22,218 bases of DNA from an uncultured Flavobacteriaceae bacterium (GTDB taxonomy: Bacteria; Bacteroidota; Bacteroidia; Flavobacteriales; Flavobacteriaceae), in contig CALZKX010000032.1 in assembly GCA_945788155.1 (NCBI GenBank), positions 1-22,218 on the forward strand. Direction: 5' to 3'. The position numbers and the translations under genes were made by a program. The notes under the pieces were generated by a model, which did not search any database, was not told the DNA's origin, and saw nothing but the letters and a program-made list of their open reading frames with translations. The number at the start of each line of letters is the position of its first letter. Positions within the stretch are counted from its first letter, which is position 1. Positions 21,909 to 22,218 of the stretch are shown in pieces.

Positions 21909-22218
21909 TTATCCTATAAAATTTATGTCTTTATGATTACCGTCACAATATGGTTTATTGTTTGAAGCACCACACCTGCAAAACGCAGTAGACTTGCTCT
22001 TCAATTCTTTACTACCATCAGGTTTGTTGATATTTAGATTACCTGAAACTAACAAAGGCCCATTTTCAAGAACTTTAATTTCAATTTCATTCTGATTATC
22101 ATTGTTTTTAGAGCCTCGTAAATCATAAGTCAAAGCTCCAGATGGACATGCCTCAATTTGTTCTTTTAATTCTTCAATGGAAGCATTTTCAACTTTAATC
22201 CAAGGTTTATCATTTGGA
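21909..22218 (-). CDS. (4Fe-4S)-binding/CDGSH protein, N-terminus beyond the window
   Basis: The frame is open to the window edge, so the true start is not visible; an ATG-less TTG at 22133 should not be taken as the start. The visible part begins PNDKPWIKVENAS and continues to CPSGALTYDLRG, the end of the divergent 4Fe-4S mono-cluster domain (Fer4_19, YjdI type) with its last cysteine. A C-terminal CDGSH-type cluster site follows, with CRCGASNNKPYCDGNH giving three Cys and one His for a 2Fe-2S centre. A cytoplasmic redox or electron-transfer role is likely. It is the first visible gene of the group with GNAT, MarR and pirin. Confidence 0.88.
   Translation of the reverse strand, partial: PNDKPWIKVENASIEELKEQIEACPSGALTYDLRGSKNNDNQNEIEIKVLENGPLLVSGNLNINKPDGSKELKSKSTAFCRCGASNNKPYCDGNHKDINFIG

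Noticed and set aside
21909..22133. A complete 74-residue CDGSH protein beginning at a TTG codon.
   Set aside because: The frame stays open upstream to the window edge and encodes recognisable Fer4_19 sequence ending CPSGAL, so the TTG is internal and the gene is partial.

Overview
The window is about 22 kb of AT-rich chromosome from a member of the Bacteroidota, almost certainly a marine-type Flavobacteriia. The evidence is a secreted FG-GAP protein with a C-terminal type IX secretion (Por) sorting domain, a FadL/OmpP1-type porin, a small CAL67264-type membrane protein, promoter boxes of the form TAnnTTTG, start codons without strong Shine-Dalgarno sequences, and several intergenic repeats of kinds seen in flavobacterial genomes. 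I found no tRNA, rRNA, CRISPR array or insertion sequence.

Layout. (1) 1-2.9 kb, plus strand: fumC (fumarase) behind a perfect -7 box, then a secreted beta-propeller-like protein and a terminator. (2) 3.0-5.7 kb: an Asp/Glu racemase-family gene and a Crp/Fnr-type regulator one base apart on the minus strand, divergent from an isolated hutI (imidazolonepropionase), which ends in a palindromic repeat element. (3) 5.8-7.6 kb: a membrane-anchored coiled-coil protein (minus) and a VTT/TVP38-type membrane protein (plus). (4) 7.6-16.2 kb, minus strand: six consecutive genes of mostly unknown function, in transcription order a long coiled-coil protein, an unrecognised 349-residue protein, a AAA+ ATPase, an unrecognised 411-residue protein, a small two-helix membrane protein, and a three-helix membrane protein with a large domain probably outside the cytoplasm. 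This is the best candidate for an undescribed system. (5) 16.4-18.3 kb: a FadL-family outer-membrane transporter (minus) and a small single-helix membrane protein (plus). (6) 18.4-20.3 kb, minus: the ABC-F translation factor ettA and a CAL67264-type membrane protein. (7) 20.4-22.2 kb, minus: a (4Fe-4S)/CDGSH protein cut by the window edge, a COG2388 GNAT, a MarR regulator and a pirin, with a perfect 18-bp palindrome between the last two.

How the genes may work together. The six-gene block has one strand, small gaps, an ATPase motor with intact Walker A, pore-loop and arginine-finger motifs, a coiled-coil partner and two membrane proteins. This suggests an ATP-driven complex working at the inner membrane, but no function can be assigned from sequence. 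Four of its five internal junctions carry a recognisable repeat tract, and the 349-residue/AAA+ junction also carries the broken end of a four-helix-bundle (23S rRNA intervening-sequence-type) gene. Arrays with a 7-bp period (nACTnnn on one strand) recur at five places in the window. The iron-sulfur/GNAT/MarR/pirin group looks like a redox- or electrophile-responsive operon with its own operator.
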